Below are positions 25,065 to 34,667 of a stretch of DNA of 64,000 nt, piece by piece. Made by a program: the position numbers and the translations under genes. Within the stretch, counting starts at the first letter, position 1. The number at the start of each line of letters is the position of its first letter. The stretch spans positions 310,001-374,000 of the forward strand of contig NZ_JADJDO010000002.1 in NCBI RefSeq assembly GCF_016702655.1, given 5' to 3'. The notes under the pieces are model-generated. The model worked only from the letters and a program-made list of their open reading frames with translations. It had not been told where the DNA came from and did not search any database. This DNA is from Ideonella sp. (lineage in GTDB: Bacteria; Pseudomonadota; Gammaproteobacteria; Burkholderiales; Burkholderiaceae_C).

Positions 25065-25600
25065 ACGGGCAAGCGCAACTCGACGAAGAATTCCTTCTCC
25101 TTCGGGAATGCGTAGACGCGCAGCCCGGTGTCGCGCTCGATGCGCGCGCAGGCCGCGCCGACCGCTTCGGGCGTCGCGCAGGCGAGGACGAACCACATGT
25201 TGAACCTGTGCTCGCGGCGGTAGTTGTGCGCCACCTCGGGCAGTGCGTTGACCTGCGCGGCGACGGCGTCGTAGCGCTCCTCGGGCACCTGCAGAGCCGC
25301 GAGCACGAACTGTCCGCCCGCGCGCTCGATCTGGAACAGCGGCCCGAAGCGCGACAGGGTGCCGTCGGCGAGCATCGAGCGCAGGCGCGCGAGGACCTCG
25401 TCCTCGGTCAGGCCGAGCTCCTGCGCGACGTCGGCAAACGGCGTGTCGCTGAGCGGAAAGCCGCCGTGCAGGCGCCGGATCAGCAGCGCGTCGGTGGCCG
25501 TCAGCGTCGCCGACGGGCCGGTTCTGGCGAAGCCGTCCGCCGGAGTGCCTTCGCGCTGCGCGCCCAGGTATTCGCCCATGGGGCGGCCCGGCGGGCTCAT
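25061..25600 (-). CDS. nirG: NirG, siroheme decarboxylase subunit (AsnC-like)
   Basis: 179 residues, AsnC-like. The EVAHNYRREHRFNMWFVLA block is the diagnostic region of the NirD/NirG half of the decarboxylase. The ATG at 25600 overlaps the nirDL stop by 4 bp. The first seven codons fall inside a copy of a dispersed GC-rich repeat, so a second ATG at 25579 (MGEYLG) is an equally possible start. Works with NirDL and NirH in heme d1 synthesis. Confidence 0.9.
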   Translation of the reverse strand: MSPPGRPMGEYLGAQREGTPADGFARTGPSATLTATDALLIRRLHGGFPLSDTPFADVAQELGLTEDEVLARLRSMLADGTLSRFGPLFQIERAGGQFVLAALQVPEERYDAVAAQVNALPEVAHNYRREHRFNMWFVLACATPEAVGAACARIERDTGLRVYAFPKEKEFFVELRLPV

Positions 25601-26595
25601 GGCGCCGCCCCGGCAAAGTAGCGCCCGCCCGTCTGCTTGAAGCGCCGCGTGCTGAACAGAACCTGGCGCGGCCGGCCGTCGAGCCCGGCGCCGCGCGTGG
25701 CGTCGTCGATCAGGCGCTGCACGCTGGCGCGTTCGCGGCCGTGGATCATGCAATACAGCGTGTACGGCCAGCCGGGTGCGCTCGCGCGCCGGTAGCACAG
25801 CGTGACGCCGGGTTGCGTTGCCAGGCGCCGGCCAAAGGTATCGGCCTCGCCCTCGGCGACCTCGAAGACCGTCATCGCGTTGGCGGCGATGCCGAACTCG
25901 TGGTGGCGCAGCACCACGCCCAGGCGGCGCAGGGTGCCGTCCTCGCACCAGCCGCGCAAGGCTTCGATCACTGCGGGCTCGCTCATCCCGAGCGTGGCGG
26001 CAATCGCGGCGAACGGGCGGTCGACGAGCGGGATGCCTTCCTCCAGCCGCGCCGCGAGCGGCCGCAGCGCCGGCGGGACCGGTTCCGCCGAGCGGGCGTG
26101 GCGCCGCGGCGCGCTCGCGCGCGGCGCCTCGAACAGATCGAAGCCGAGATCGATGCGGTAGGCGCAGCGCATCGGCAGTCGCAGCGCGGCGAGGCCGGTT
26201 GCGTGCTCGATGCGCGCGACGCAGGCGAGCAGCGCGGTCACGTCGGCGGCCGCAACGACGAACCACAGGTTCCATTCGTGCTCGCGCGCGTAGTTGTGGT
26301 TCACGCCCGGCTCGGCGTTGACGATCGCGGCCACGCGCTCGAGGTCTGCGCCCGGCACGCGCAGCGCGCACAGCATCGCGGTGCCGCCGGCGCCGATGCC
26401 GAACACGGCGCCGATGCGGCTCACCTGGCCGTTGCGCAGGCCCGCGACGATCAGGTCGCGCACCGCGGCGCCCGCGAGGCCATGGGGCGCGCCGAGCGCG
26501 TCGAACGGGCGGGCGACGAGCGGCAGGTCGCGCTGCCAGGCGTTGAGCAGCATCTGCGCATCGACGGCCGGGGTGGCGCGCACGGCTGTGTCCAT
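25597..26595 (-). CDS. nirDL: NirD-NirL fusion, siroheme decarboxylase
   Basis: 332 residues, two AsnC-like halves. The NirD half has GVNHNYAREHEWNLWFVVA and the NirL half VTLCYRRASAPGWPYTLYCMIHG. A fused NirDL is known in Paracoccus-type and betaproteobacterial nir clusters. ATG at 26595 lies 2 bp after the nirF stop. In the raw sequence the same frame is open far upstream through the nirF shift, so the start must be chosen by homology rather than by frame. Confidence 0.92.
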   Translation of the reverse strand: MDTAVRATPAVDAQMLLNAWQRDLPLVARPFDALGAPHGLAGAAVRDLIVAGLRNGQVSRIGAVFGIGAGGTAMLCALRVPGADLERVAAIVNAEPGVNHNYAREHEWNLWFVVAAADVTALLACVARIEHATGLAALRLPMRCAYRIDLGFDLFEAPRASAPRRHARSAEPVPPALRPLAARLEEGIPLVDRPFAAIAATLGMSEPAVIEALRGWCEDGTLRRLGVVLRHHEFGIAANAMTVFEVAEGEADTFGRRLATQPGVTLCYRRASAPGWPYTLYCMIHGRERASVQRLIDDATRGAGLDGRPRQVLFSTRRFKQTGGRYFAGAAP

Positions 26596-26597
26596 CG

Positions 26598-27804
26598 TCA
26601 CAGCCCCAGCCGCGCCGCGCGGCTGGCGAAGAAGATGCCGCTCGGCGCGTCGATGGGCAGCGTGGCGAGCGTGGCAAAGCTCGCGCTGTCGATCACCGAG
26701 ACGCGGTTCGCGTCGCGCGACGAGATCCACACCGCCTCGCCCTTGGGCGTGAACTCCATGTGCAGCACGGCCGCGCCGGGCTCGAGCGTCTTGACGACGG
26801 CGTGTCGGCGTGGCGATGACCTGCACGCGGTGGTAGTCGGGCACGGCGAAGTTGACCCACACCTGGCGCCCGTCGGGCTGCGCCATCACGAATACCGGCT
26901 GCCCGGCAACGGGAACGCGCGCGACCTCGGCCCAGGTCTCGGTATCGACGACGAGCACCTCGTGGCGCCCGATCGCCGGCAGCCAGGCGTGGCGCCCGGC
27001 AACGGCCCAGCCGCGCAGGTGCGGCATCTTGAACACCGGCAGCGGCTCCTGGCCGCGCCCGTAGCCGCCGAGGATGCGCCGCACCTCGGGCTCGGCGGCC
27101 CAGAGGTCGATCATCGCCAGCCCGTCCTCGCCGAACAGGCCCGCGATGTAGTGCCGGCCGTCGGGCGTGACGAGGGCGTCGTAAGGTTGGCGGCCGACGT
27201 TCGTGAATTTCGTCAGCCGTGGTGCACCGGGCTGCGAGAGGTCGGCGATCCAGATCTGGTCGGCGTCGAACAGCGAGTAGATGAAGCGGCGGCCCGGCAG
27301 CTCCGCGAGGCCGACGACGCGCGAACGCTTGCCCGGCTCGCCGGGCGCGTCGAACGTGGCCGGGATGTCGGCGACCAGTGTCAGCGTCTGCGTGTCGAAG
27401 ACCTTGATTCCGCCGGGCTGGTAGTTCTGCGCCGCGACCAGCGTGCCGTCGGCCGAGATCGCGCCGCCGATGCTGTTGCCGGCCTGCTGGACCCGGCCTT
27501 CGATGCGCCGGGTGAGGATGTTGACCTTGGTCATGGCGCCATCGCGGCCGAAGACGAAGGCGGTCGCGCCGTCGCGCGCATACACGACCGACGCGTGCGA
27601 CAGGTCTCCGAGGCCGCTGATCGTACCGAGCGCCGCCTTCTGGCTCGTGTTGACGACGGTGAGCGTGCCGCTGGCGCGGCCGACGACGACGCCGAGGTCG
27701 CCGCTGCCGACCCCCGTTGGCGCGCTCGCACAACCGGCGAGCGGCACGAGCCCGGCCAGCGCGCCGAACGCGCCGAGCGCGCCGAGCGCGGTGCGTCGCT
27801 TCAA
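26598..27804 (-). pseudogene. nirF: NirF with a one-base frameshift
   Basis: NirF binds a heme d1 precursor in the periplasm and is needed for heme d1 synthesis. The N-terminal ~340 residues are intact, with a lipoprotein signal (LAGC) and propeller repeats. The TTG start at 27804 overlaps the nirC stop. After YHRVQVIATPT near 26800-26815 the frame changes. The correct continuation (VVKTLEPGAAVLHMEF...to RLGL, stop at 26598) is one base out of register, and total length (1207 nt) is one base too long. Both parts are well preserved, so this is a recent mutation or a sequencing error. Confidence 0.85.
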
Positions 27805-28139
27805 CGCGGCTCCTCGGCAGGAAACCCGGCGCGCAGTTGTTGCGCGATCCACCTGGCATCGTCGGCGCTGAGCATGGTTTTCCAGCCCGGCATCGGCGTG
27901 CCGGGCCGGCCGTGCAGTGTCGTCGCGACCAGTGATTCGAGCGACCGGTCGGCCAGCGCCTGCCGCGTCAGCGGCGGGCCCAGACCCCCGGTCAGCTGCA
28001 TGCCGTGGCAGGAGCCGCAGTCCTGGCGCACCAAGCGCACCAGCGCCTGCTGGCGCTGTGGCGTGGGAAGCAGCTCGGCGGAGACCTGCGCCGCATCCGC
28101 TCCTGGAGCCAGCAGCGCCAGCAGCAGCACGCAGCGCAC
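27801..28139 (-). CDS. nirC: NirC-like c-type cytochrome
   Basis: 112 residues: short signal peptide, one heme c motif (CGSCHG) and a distal Met (GTPMPGW). NirC donates electrons to NirS or takes part in heme d1 maturation in the periplasm. Position between the cytochrome c551-like gene and nirF matches nir clusters. Its stop overlaps the TTG start of nirF. Confidence 0.85.
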   Translation of the reverse strand: MRCVLLLALLAPGADAAQVSAELLPTPQRQQALVRLVRQDCGSCHGMQLTGGLGPPLTRQALADRSLESLVATTLHGRPGTPMPGWKTMLSADDARWIAQQLRAGFPAEEPR

Positions 28140-28152
28140 GGAAGAACTCCGC

Positions 28153-28476
28153 TCAGGTCGTCTTGAGGATCTTCTCGACCGCGGCCTTCAGGTCGGCGTC
28201 GCTGATCTTGTCGGGCGGATTCGGCGCCATCGGCACCGGGCCGAAGACGCCCGAGCCGCCCTTGCGCACCTTCTCCATCAGCTTGGGCACCGCGTCGGCC
28301 TGGCCCTTGTACTTGGCCGCAATGTCCTTGAATGCCGGGCCGACGAGCTTCTTGTCCTTGGTATGGCAGGCCATGCAGCCGGCCTTGTTCATCGCGTCGT
28401 CCACCGCGTCGGCGTACGCCGGGGCGGCGACGGCCAGCGTGGCCGCGCCGGCCAGGATCAGTCGTGCTAGCTTCAT
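28153..28476 (-). CDS. nirM: Cytochrome c551/c552 (NirM-like electron donor)
   Basis: 107 residues with signal peptide (to AYADA), heme c motif CMACH and distal Met in GPVPMAPN, the pattern of cytochrome c551/c552. It is the likely periplasmic electron donor to NirS and could also feed the CuA subunit at 16799-17338. Ribosome binding site AGAGGAG. It is 19 bp after nirS. Confidence 0.92.
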   Translation of the reverse strand: MKLARLILAGAATLAVAAPAYADAVDDAMNKAGCMACHTKDKKLVGPAFKDIAAKYKGQADAVPKLMEKVRKGGSGVFGPVPMAPNPPDKISDADLKAAVEKILKTT

Positions 28477-28495
28477 TCTCAGGTGCTCCTCTTGT

Positions 28496-30295
<1,800 letters not shown>

Positions 30296-30331
30296 TTACC
30301 GACATGGTTGCGCTGCAGCACCCGGCTGTCC

Positions 30332-30345
30332 TTGATGCAGTTCAA
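30332..30345. promoter_or_regulatory. Imperfect FNR/Dnr box upstream of nirS
   Basis: TTGATGCAGTTCAA, one mismatch from TTGAT-N4-ATCAA. It is about 118 bp upstream of the nirS start. It probably binds the Dnr-type regulator encoded at 18858 and links nirS to the eNOR-like operon. Only one clear half-site is perfect. Confidence 0.55.
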
Positions 30346-30423
30346 GGACTGGTCACCGCCCGCCTTTCGACAATGTGCCGGCCCGAAGGAAACAGGCGTC
30401 GAGCGCCCAGACCGGCGCACCTG

Positions 30424-30584
30424 GTGCAGTGTTCGATGCTTGGAGGTGCTTATGCGGCGGCGAATTTGGCTTCCTGGCTAGGCGCAAACCGCAGCGATAC
30501 CCAGAGGTATCGCGAGGATTTGCAACGACGCCAGGGAGGCAAAGGCGCGGTCGCATGAGTACCGGATAGCGTCGAACACTGCAC
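30424..30584. repeat. 161-bp imperfect palindrome in the nirS-nirE intergenic region
   Basis: The 412-bp gap between nirS and nirE has no convincing gene. Its main feature is a long foldback. The ends are a perfect 13-nt inverted repeat (30424-30436 and 30572-30584, GTGCAGTGTTCGA). The centre is a perfect 8-bp stem GCGATACC with loop CAGA (30494-30513). By eye about 70% of the bases between them also pair. It could be two degenerate head-to-head copies of one element, a MITE-like remnant, or a structured RNA. Confidence 0.8.
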
Positions 30585-30627
30585 TAGAGGGCGTTCGCGC
30601 CAAGGTACGAAGCACGGAGCTTGCCCA

Positions 30628-31482
30628 TTGAGCCATCACGAACCTGCGCACCACCTGACGCCTGCACCCGGCGCCGCAGCGCAACCGGCCAAGGTCACGC
30701 TGGTCGGCGCCGGCCCCGGCGACCCTGATCTACTGACGCTCAAGGCGGCGCGTGCGCTCGCCGTGGCTAGCCTGGTGTTGTACGACAACCTCGTCTCGCG
30801 CGAGGTGCTCGCGCTGCTGCCGGCCGCCGCCGACCGCATCTACGTGGGCAAGGAGAGTGCGCACCACGCGCTGCCGCAGGACGCGATCATCGAACTGATG
30901 CTGCGCCTGGCGCGCAGTGGCCGGCCGCTGCTGCGCCTGAAGGGTGGCGACCCCTACACGTTCGGCCGCGGCGGCGAGGAGGCACAGGCGCTGGCCGAGG
31001 CCGGCGTGCCGTTCGAAGTCATCCCCGGCATCAGCGCGGCCCAGGGCGCCGCAGCGAGCGCTGGCATCCCGCTCACGCATCGCGACCATGCATCGAGCGT
31101 GCAGTGGGTCACCGGCCACCTGCGCGCCGGCGCCGACGCCGCGCTCGCGCTCGACTGGCCGGCGCTCGCGCGCCCGCGCCAGACGCTCGTCGTCTACATG
31201 GGCCTCGCTTCGCTGCCCGTGCTCGCGGCGCAACTCATCCATCATGGCCTGGCGCCCGACACCCCGGCGGCGATCGTCGAGCGCGCCACGCTGCCGGCGC
31301 AGCGCACGCTCGTCGGCACGCTGCAGGCCTTGCCCGCGCTCGCGCAGGAGCAGGGCGTCGAGTCGCCGGCACTGATCCTGATCGGCGGCGTGGTCACGTT
31401 GCGCGCGCTGCTCGCACCGCGGGCGGTGGACGGCGAAGAGGCGGCACTTGATGAGGCACAAACCCTGGCCACGGCGCTCTGA
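30628..31482 (+). CDS. nirE: Uroporphyrinogen-III C-methyltransferase (NirE)
   Basis: 284 residues, SUMT/CobA family: VTLVGAGPGDPDLLTLKA, LRLKGGDPYTFGRGGEE, VIPGISAAQGAAA and YMGL motifs. It makes precorrin-2 from uroporphyrinogen III. Position next to nirS indicates the heme d1 branch (NirE) rather than cobalamin. TTG start at 30628; no ATG precedes it in frame. Divergent from nirS across the palindrome region. Followed by ubiU after 54 bp. Confidence 0.9.
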   Translation: MSHHEPAHHLTPAPGAAAQPAKVTLVGAGPGDPDLLTLKAARALAVASLVLYDNLVSREVLALLPAAADRIYVGKESAHHALPQDAIIELMLRLARSGRPLLRLKGGDPYTFGRGGEEAQALAEAGVPFEVIPGISAAQGAAASAGIPLTHRDHASSVQWVTGHLRAGADAALALDWPALARPRQTLVVYMGLASLPVLAAQLIHHGLAPDTPAAIVERATLPAQRTLVGTLQALPALAQEQGVESPALILIGGVVTLRALLAPRAVDGEEAALDEAQTLATAL

Positions 31483-31536
31483 AGAGAATGATCGCTTGCG
31501 CCGACCGCGCCTTCACCCTGGGTCTCGCCTATCACC

Positions 31537-32568
31537 ATGACCGCTGAATCCCGCGCGCCACTGGCGCGCAAGCCCGAGCTCGTCTGCCCAGCCGGCTCGC
31601 TGCGCGCGCTCCAACTCGCCGTCGATGCCGGTGCGGACGCCGTCTACCTCGGCCTGAAGGACGCCACCAATGCGCGCAACTTCGCCGGGCTGAACTTCGA
31701 CGACGAGCAGTTGCGCCAAGGCGTGGCCTATGCCCATGCGCGCGGCGCCAAGGTGCTGATGGCGCTCAACACGTTCGCCGACGCGCGCGACTTCGGCCCC
31801 TGGCAGCGCGCCGTCGATCGCGCCGTCGCGCTCGGCGCCGATGCGCTGATCGTTGCCGACGCCGCGGTCATGGCCTATTGCCGCGACCATCACCCCAGCC
31901 TGCGCCTGCACCTGTCGGTGCAGGCCTCGGCGACGAGCTACGAGGCGATCGAGTTCTACCGCGAGCGCTACGCCATCCAGCGCGCCGTGCTGCCGCGCGT
32001 GCTGACGCTGGCCCAGGTGGGCCAGGTGGCAAGCCATACCGGCGTCGACATCGAGGTCTTCGGGTTCGGCAGCCTGTGCGTGATGGTCGAGGGGCGCTGC
32101 GCGCTGTCGTCGTACGTCACCGGCCAGTCGCCCAACACGGCCGGAGTCTGCTCCCCGCCCTCGGCCGTGCGCTGGCAGGACACCGCAGGCGGCGTCGAGG
32201 CGCGCCTGAACGGCGTGCTGATCGACCGCTACGCGCCCGACGAGCCGCGCGGCTACCCGACACTCTGCAAGGGGCGTTTCGACGTCGCCGGGCGGCGCGA
32301 CTACGCGCTCGAAGAGCCGACGAGCCTGAACACGCTGGCGATCCTGCCCGAGCTCGTCGAGCTCGGCGTCAAGGCGATCAAGATCGAAGGCCGCCAGCGC
32401 AGCCCGGCCTACGTCGAGCAGGTCACGCGCGTCTGGCGTGCGGCGATCGACAGCGCTTGCGCGACCGGTGCGCGCTACAGCGTGCAGCCGGCCTGGGTGG
32501 CGACGCTGGCGCGCTTTGCCGAGGGCCAGCAACACACGCTGGGCGCCTACAACCGGCCGTGGAGATGA
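31537..32568 (+). CDS. ubiU: UbiU, O2-independent ubiquinone hydroxylation subunit
   Basis: 343 residues, U32 peptidase-like family. Motifs ELVCPAGSLRALQLAVDAGADAVY, a Cys cluster (GRCALSS, GVCSPPS, TLCKGRF) for an iron-sulfur cluster and KIEGRQRSPAYV are typical of UbiU. UbiU, UbiV and UbiT allow ubiquinone hydroxylation without O2, as needed under denitrifying conditions. Its stop overlaps ubiV. Confidence 0.92.
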   Translation: MTAESRAPLARKPELVCPAGSLRALQLAVDAGADAVYLGLKDATNARNFAGLNFDDEQLRQGVAYAHARGAKVLMALNTFADARDFGPWQRAVDRAVALGADALIVADAAVMAYCRDHHPSLRLHLSVQASATSYEAIEFYRERYAIQRAVLPRVLTLAQVGQVASHTGVDIEVFGFGSLCVMVEGRCALSSYVTGQSPNTAGVCSPPSAVRWQDTAGGVEARLNGVLIDRYAPDEPRGYPTLCKGRFDVAGRRDYALEEPTSLNTLAILPELVELGVKAIKIEGRQRSPAYVEQVTRVWRAAIDSACATGARYSVQPAWVATLARFAEGQQHTLGAYNRPWR

Positions 32569-33593
32569 TGCCCCCCAGCTCACTGCGCTCGCCACCCCCC
32601 AAGGGGGAGGCGCTTCGCCCTTGGGGCGGCCCGGCGGGCGAAGCGGTGCCCACGAAGTCGCCTGCACGTTTGGCGCTGACCGTTGGCCCGGTGCTCTACC
32701 ACTGGCCGCGCCAGGCGATGATGGATTTCTACGCCGGCGTAGCCGAGTCCGCGGCCGATACGGTCGTTCTCGGCGACACGGTCTGCGCAAGGCGGCGCGA
32801 ACTCAAGCTCGACGACTGGCTCGCGCTCGCGCGCGACCTCGCGGCGGTTGGCAAGGAGGTCGTTCTCGCGACGCAGACGCTCGTCGAATCCGAGGCCGAC
32901 CTGCGCCTCGTGCGCCGGCTTGCCGAGCAGGTCGAGTTCATGGTCGAGGCCGGCGACGCCTCGGCGCTGTACAGCCTCGCCGGCAAGCGGCCATTCGTGC
33001 TCGGGCCGCACATCAATGTCTACAGCCGCGCCGCACTCGTCGAGCATGCGGCACTCGGAGCTGCGCGCTGGGTGGCACCGGTCGAGCTATCCATCGAGGC
33101 GCTGGCCCTCGTCAACCCGCCGCACGACCCGGTGCGCAACCCGGCGGGCGCCGCGATCGTGACCGAAGCCTTCGCCTTCGGCCGCCTGCCGCTCGCGTTC
33201 TCGGCGCGCTGCTTCACGGCGCGCCACCATGGCCTGAACAAGGACGAATGCGAGTTCCGCTGCATGGACGATGCCGACGGGCTGCTCGTGTCGAGCAGCG
33301 AGGGCAAGCCCTTCCTCGTCATCAACGGCACCCAGACCCAGTCTGCGGCGACGCAGTGCCTGCTCGCGAGCGGCGCCGAACTGCGCGCGGCAGGCGTCTC
33401 GCGGCTTCGCCTGTCGCCCTGCGCGCACGGCTTCGCCGACGTGATTCGCCACTTCGACGCCGTGCTCAACCAGGGCGCCGACGCGGACGATGCGCTGCAG
33501 GCGCTGGCCGCCCTCGCACCGCCGGGCGGGCTGGCCGACGGCTTCGCCGCGCGCCGGCCCGGCCTCGAATGGAGCCACGCTGCGGCATCATGA
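32565..33593 (+). CDS. ubiV: UbiV, O2-independent ubiquinone hydroxylation subunit
   Basis: 342 residues from the ATG at 32565 (tandem ATGATG overlapping the ubiU stop). UbiV homology begins around residue 37 with LTVGPVLYHWPR. Cys motifs (SARCFTARHHGLNKDECEFRC) suit a [4Fe-4S] cluster. The first ~28 residues are encoded by a dispersed GC-rich repeat (PPPKGEALRPWGGPAGE) and are probably not native. A GTG at 32646 would remove them. Forms a complex with UbiU. Confidence 0.9.
   Translation: MMPPSSLRSPPPKGEALRPWGGPAGEAVPTKSPARLALTVGPVLYHWPRQAMMDFYAGVAESAADTVVLGDTVCARRRELKLDDWLALARDLAAVGKEVVLATQTLVESEADLRLVRRLAEQVEFMVEAGDASALYSLAGKRPFVLGPHINVYSRAALVEHAALGAARWVAPVELSIEALALVNPPHDPVRNPAGAAIVTEAFAFGRLPLAFSARCFTARHHGLNKDECEFRCMDDADGLLVSSSEGKPFLVINGTQTQSAATQCLLASGAELRAAGVSRLRLSPCAHGFADVIRHFDAVLNQGADADDALQALAALAPPGGLADGFAARRPGLEWSHAAAS
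32571..32645 (+). repeat. Dispersed GC-rich repeat inside the ubiV 5' end
   Basis: Contains CCCCCCAAGGGGGAGGCG (hairpin CCCC/GGGG) and TTGGGGCGGCCCGGCGGGCG. The second block recurs at 25577-25597 and 52507-52530. Here it lies in frame at the start of ubiV. Confidence 0.75.
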
Positions 33594-34042
33594 TCAATCC
33601 TGCTCCCAACCCTTCGTTGCCGCCCTGGGCGGCGGGCGCCGCCAACCGGCTGCGCGGCATCGTCGAGCGCCTGCCGGTCGAGCCGCCATCGTTCGTGCTT
33701 GCGCGCCTGCTCGACCGCATGCTGCTCGCGCGCCTGCCCGACGATGCGCGCGCCGCGCTCGCCGAGCGCACGGTCGAGATCGCCGTCAGCGACCTCGGCC
33801 TGCGCGTGCGGCTGCAGCTCGGCCCGCGCGGCTTTCGCGTCGCGCCGCCGCGCAGCGAGACGGCGCTGCGCATCGCCGCGCCGGCAGCGAGCTACTGGCG
33901 GCTGCTGCGCGGCGACGACGACGCCGACCGTCTGTTCTTCGAACGCGCGCTCGTGATGGAGGGCGACACCGAGATGGGCCTGGTGCTGAAGAACACGCTC
34001 GACGCGATCGGCCCGCTGTGGGGCCGGGCGCGGCAGGCCTAG
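33590..34042 (+). CDS. ubiT: UbiT, SCP2-domain ubiquinone synthesis accessory factor
   Basis: 150 residues, SCP2 sterol-carrier fold with C-terminal FERALVMEGDTEMGLVLKNTLD typical of UbiT/YhbT. It delivers lipid quinone intermediates to the UbiU-UbiV complex. ATG at 33590 overlaps the ubiV stop by 4 bp. Completes the ubiU-ubiV-ubiT operon. Confidence 0.9.
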   Translation: MINPAPNPSLPPWAAGAANRLRGIVERLPVEPPSFVLARLLDRMLLARLPDDARAALAERTVEIAVSDLGLRVRLQLGPRGFRVAPPRSETALRIAAPAASYWRLLRGDDDADRLFFERALVMEGDTEMGLVLKNTLDAIGPLWGRARQA

Positions 34043-34054
34043 CCCGCGCCGGGC

Positions 34055-34112
34055 CGTCCCAAGCGGGCGACTCCCCCTTGGGGGACGGCGCCGCAGGCGT
34101 CTTGGGGGCTCG
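34055..34112. repeat. Dispersed GC-rich repeat at the ubiT/34114 convergent border
   Basis: Contains CTCCCCCTTGGGGGACG (CCCCC/GGGGG stem) and CCGCAGGCGTCTTGGGGGC, which is close to the reverse complement of the unit duplicated at 52454-52558. It fills the short gap between convergent genes and may serve as a terminator. Confidence 0.7.
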
Positions 34113-34113
34113 A

Positions 34114-34521
34114 TCAGCCGAGCAACTGCACCGGCCTGCCTCCGCGGTCGAAGGGGATGAAGGCGCCAAATGCGCCACTGCGCACGGCCTCGACCATGCG
34201 CTGCAGTGCGGCGTCGGTGTCGGCCTCGCTCGGCGCCTGGCCGCCGCGTCCCGACAGTGCGGCGGCGAACACGATCGCCCAGTCGTGACCGAACTGGCGC
34301 GACTCGTCGGCCAGGGCCGTAAAATCGGCCAGTTCCGCGGGCTCCTTGTCGACGCACATCAGCGGCGCGAGTTCGCCGCCGGCGCCGGCCTCGAAGCGAG
34401 CGCGCTGTTCGGCGCTGGCGTTGTCTGGAAGCATCGCGCCGGCAAACACGAACAGCAGTCTTTGTGGTTCTTGTTGCGCGCGCGCGGCGCGAAGCAGATC
34501 ATCGAAACTCGTGATTTCCAT
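34114..34521 (-). CDS. Conserved small protein next to nrdJ
   Basis: 135 residues, soluble. The sequence (MEITSFDDLLRAARAQQEPQRLLFVFAGAMLPDNAS...) resembles a small protein found beside nrdJ in Burkholderiales, often annotated as a ribonucleotide reductase subunit. No catalytic motif is visible. It is divergent from nrdJ with 146 bp between them. That it acts with NrdJ is inferred from recurrent neighbourhood as I remember it. Confidence 0.7.
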   Translation of the reverse strand: MEITSFDDLLRAARAQQEPQRLLFVFAGAMLPDNASAEQRARFEAGAGGELAPLMCVDKEPAELADFTALADESRQFGHDWAIVFAAALSGRGGQAPSEADTDAALQRMVEAVRSGAFGAFIPFDRGGRPVQLLG

Positions 34522-34560
34522 GGTGCAGCCCGGTGTTGCGAGCTAGCGATTGTGCATAGT

Positions 34561-34594
34561 GCCGGGGCCTCCGGCGAAACCCTGAGCGCAAGGG
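34561..34594 (+). promoter_or_regulatory. Two short hairpins in the nrdJ leader
   Basis: GCCGG-GGCCT-CCGGC (34561-34575) and CCCT-GAGCGCA-AGGG (34580-34594) lie 75-105 bp upstream of the nrdJ ATG. Adjacent small stems in a leader of a B12-dependent enzyme may be regulatory, but no cobalamin riboswitch core is seen. Weak evidence. Confidence 0.3.
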
Positions 34595-34667
34595 CCGAAC
34601 TGACCCGTATCAAACTTCTGTCGCGCGTGCATGCGTACCGTACGCGCCATCCTGACCAAGGCCATTC

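Noticed and set aside
25597..27852. Apparent single NirF-NirDL fusion protein of 751 residues
   Set aside because: The middle segment is an out-of-frame, Arg-rich reading of nirF. The true nirF end lies in another frame with its own stop at 26598, and nirDL has its own ATG at 26595.
30424..30584. Integron attC site
   Set aside because: The length and imperfect symmetry are suggestive, but the ends are GTGCAGTG/CACTGCAC and lack the RYYYAAC and GTTRRRY core boxes. No integrase or cassette array is present.
30628..31482. Cobalamin or siroheme pathway CobA/CysG
   Set aside because: It is a SUMT enzyme, but it stands alone beside nirS without cob or cysG partner domains, so NirE is the better call.
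34522..34667. Cobalamin riboswitch upstream of nrdJ
   Set aside because: The conserved B12-box and core segments are not present in this short leader.
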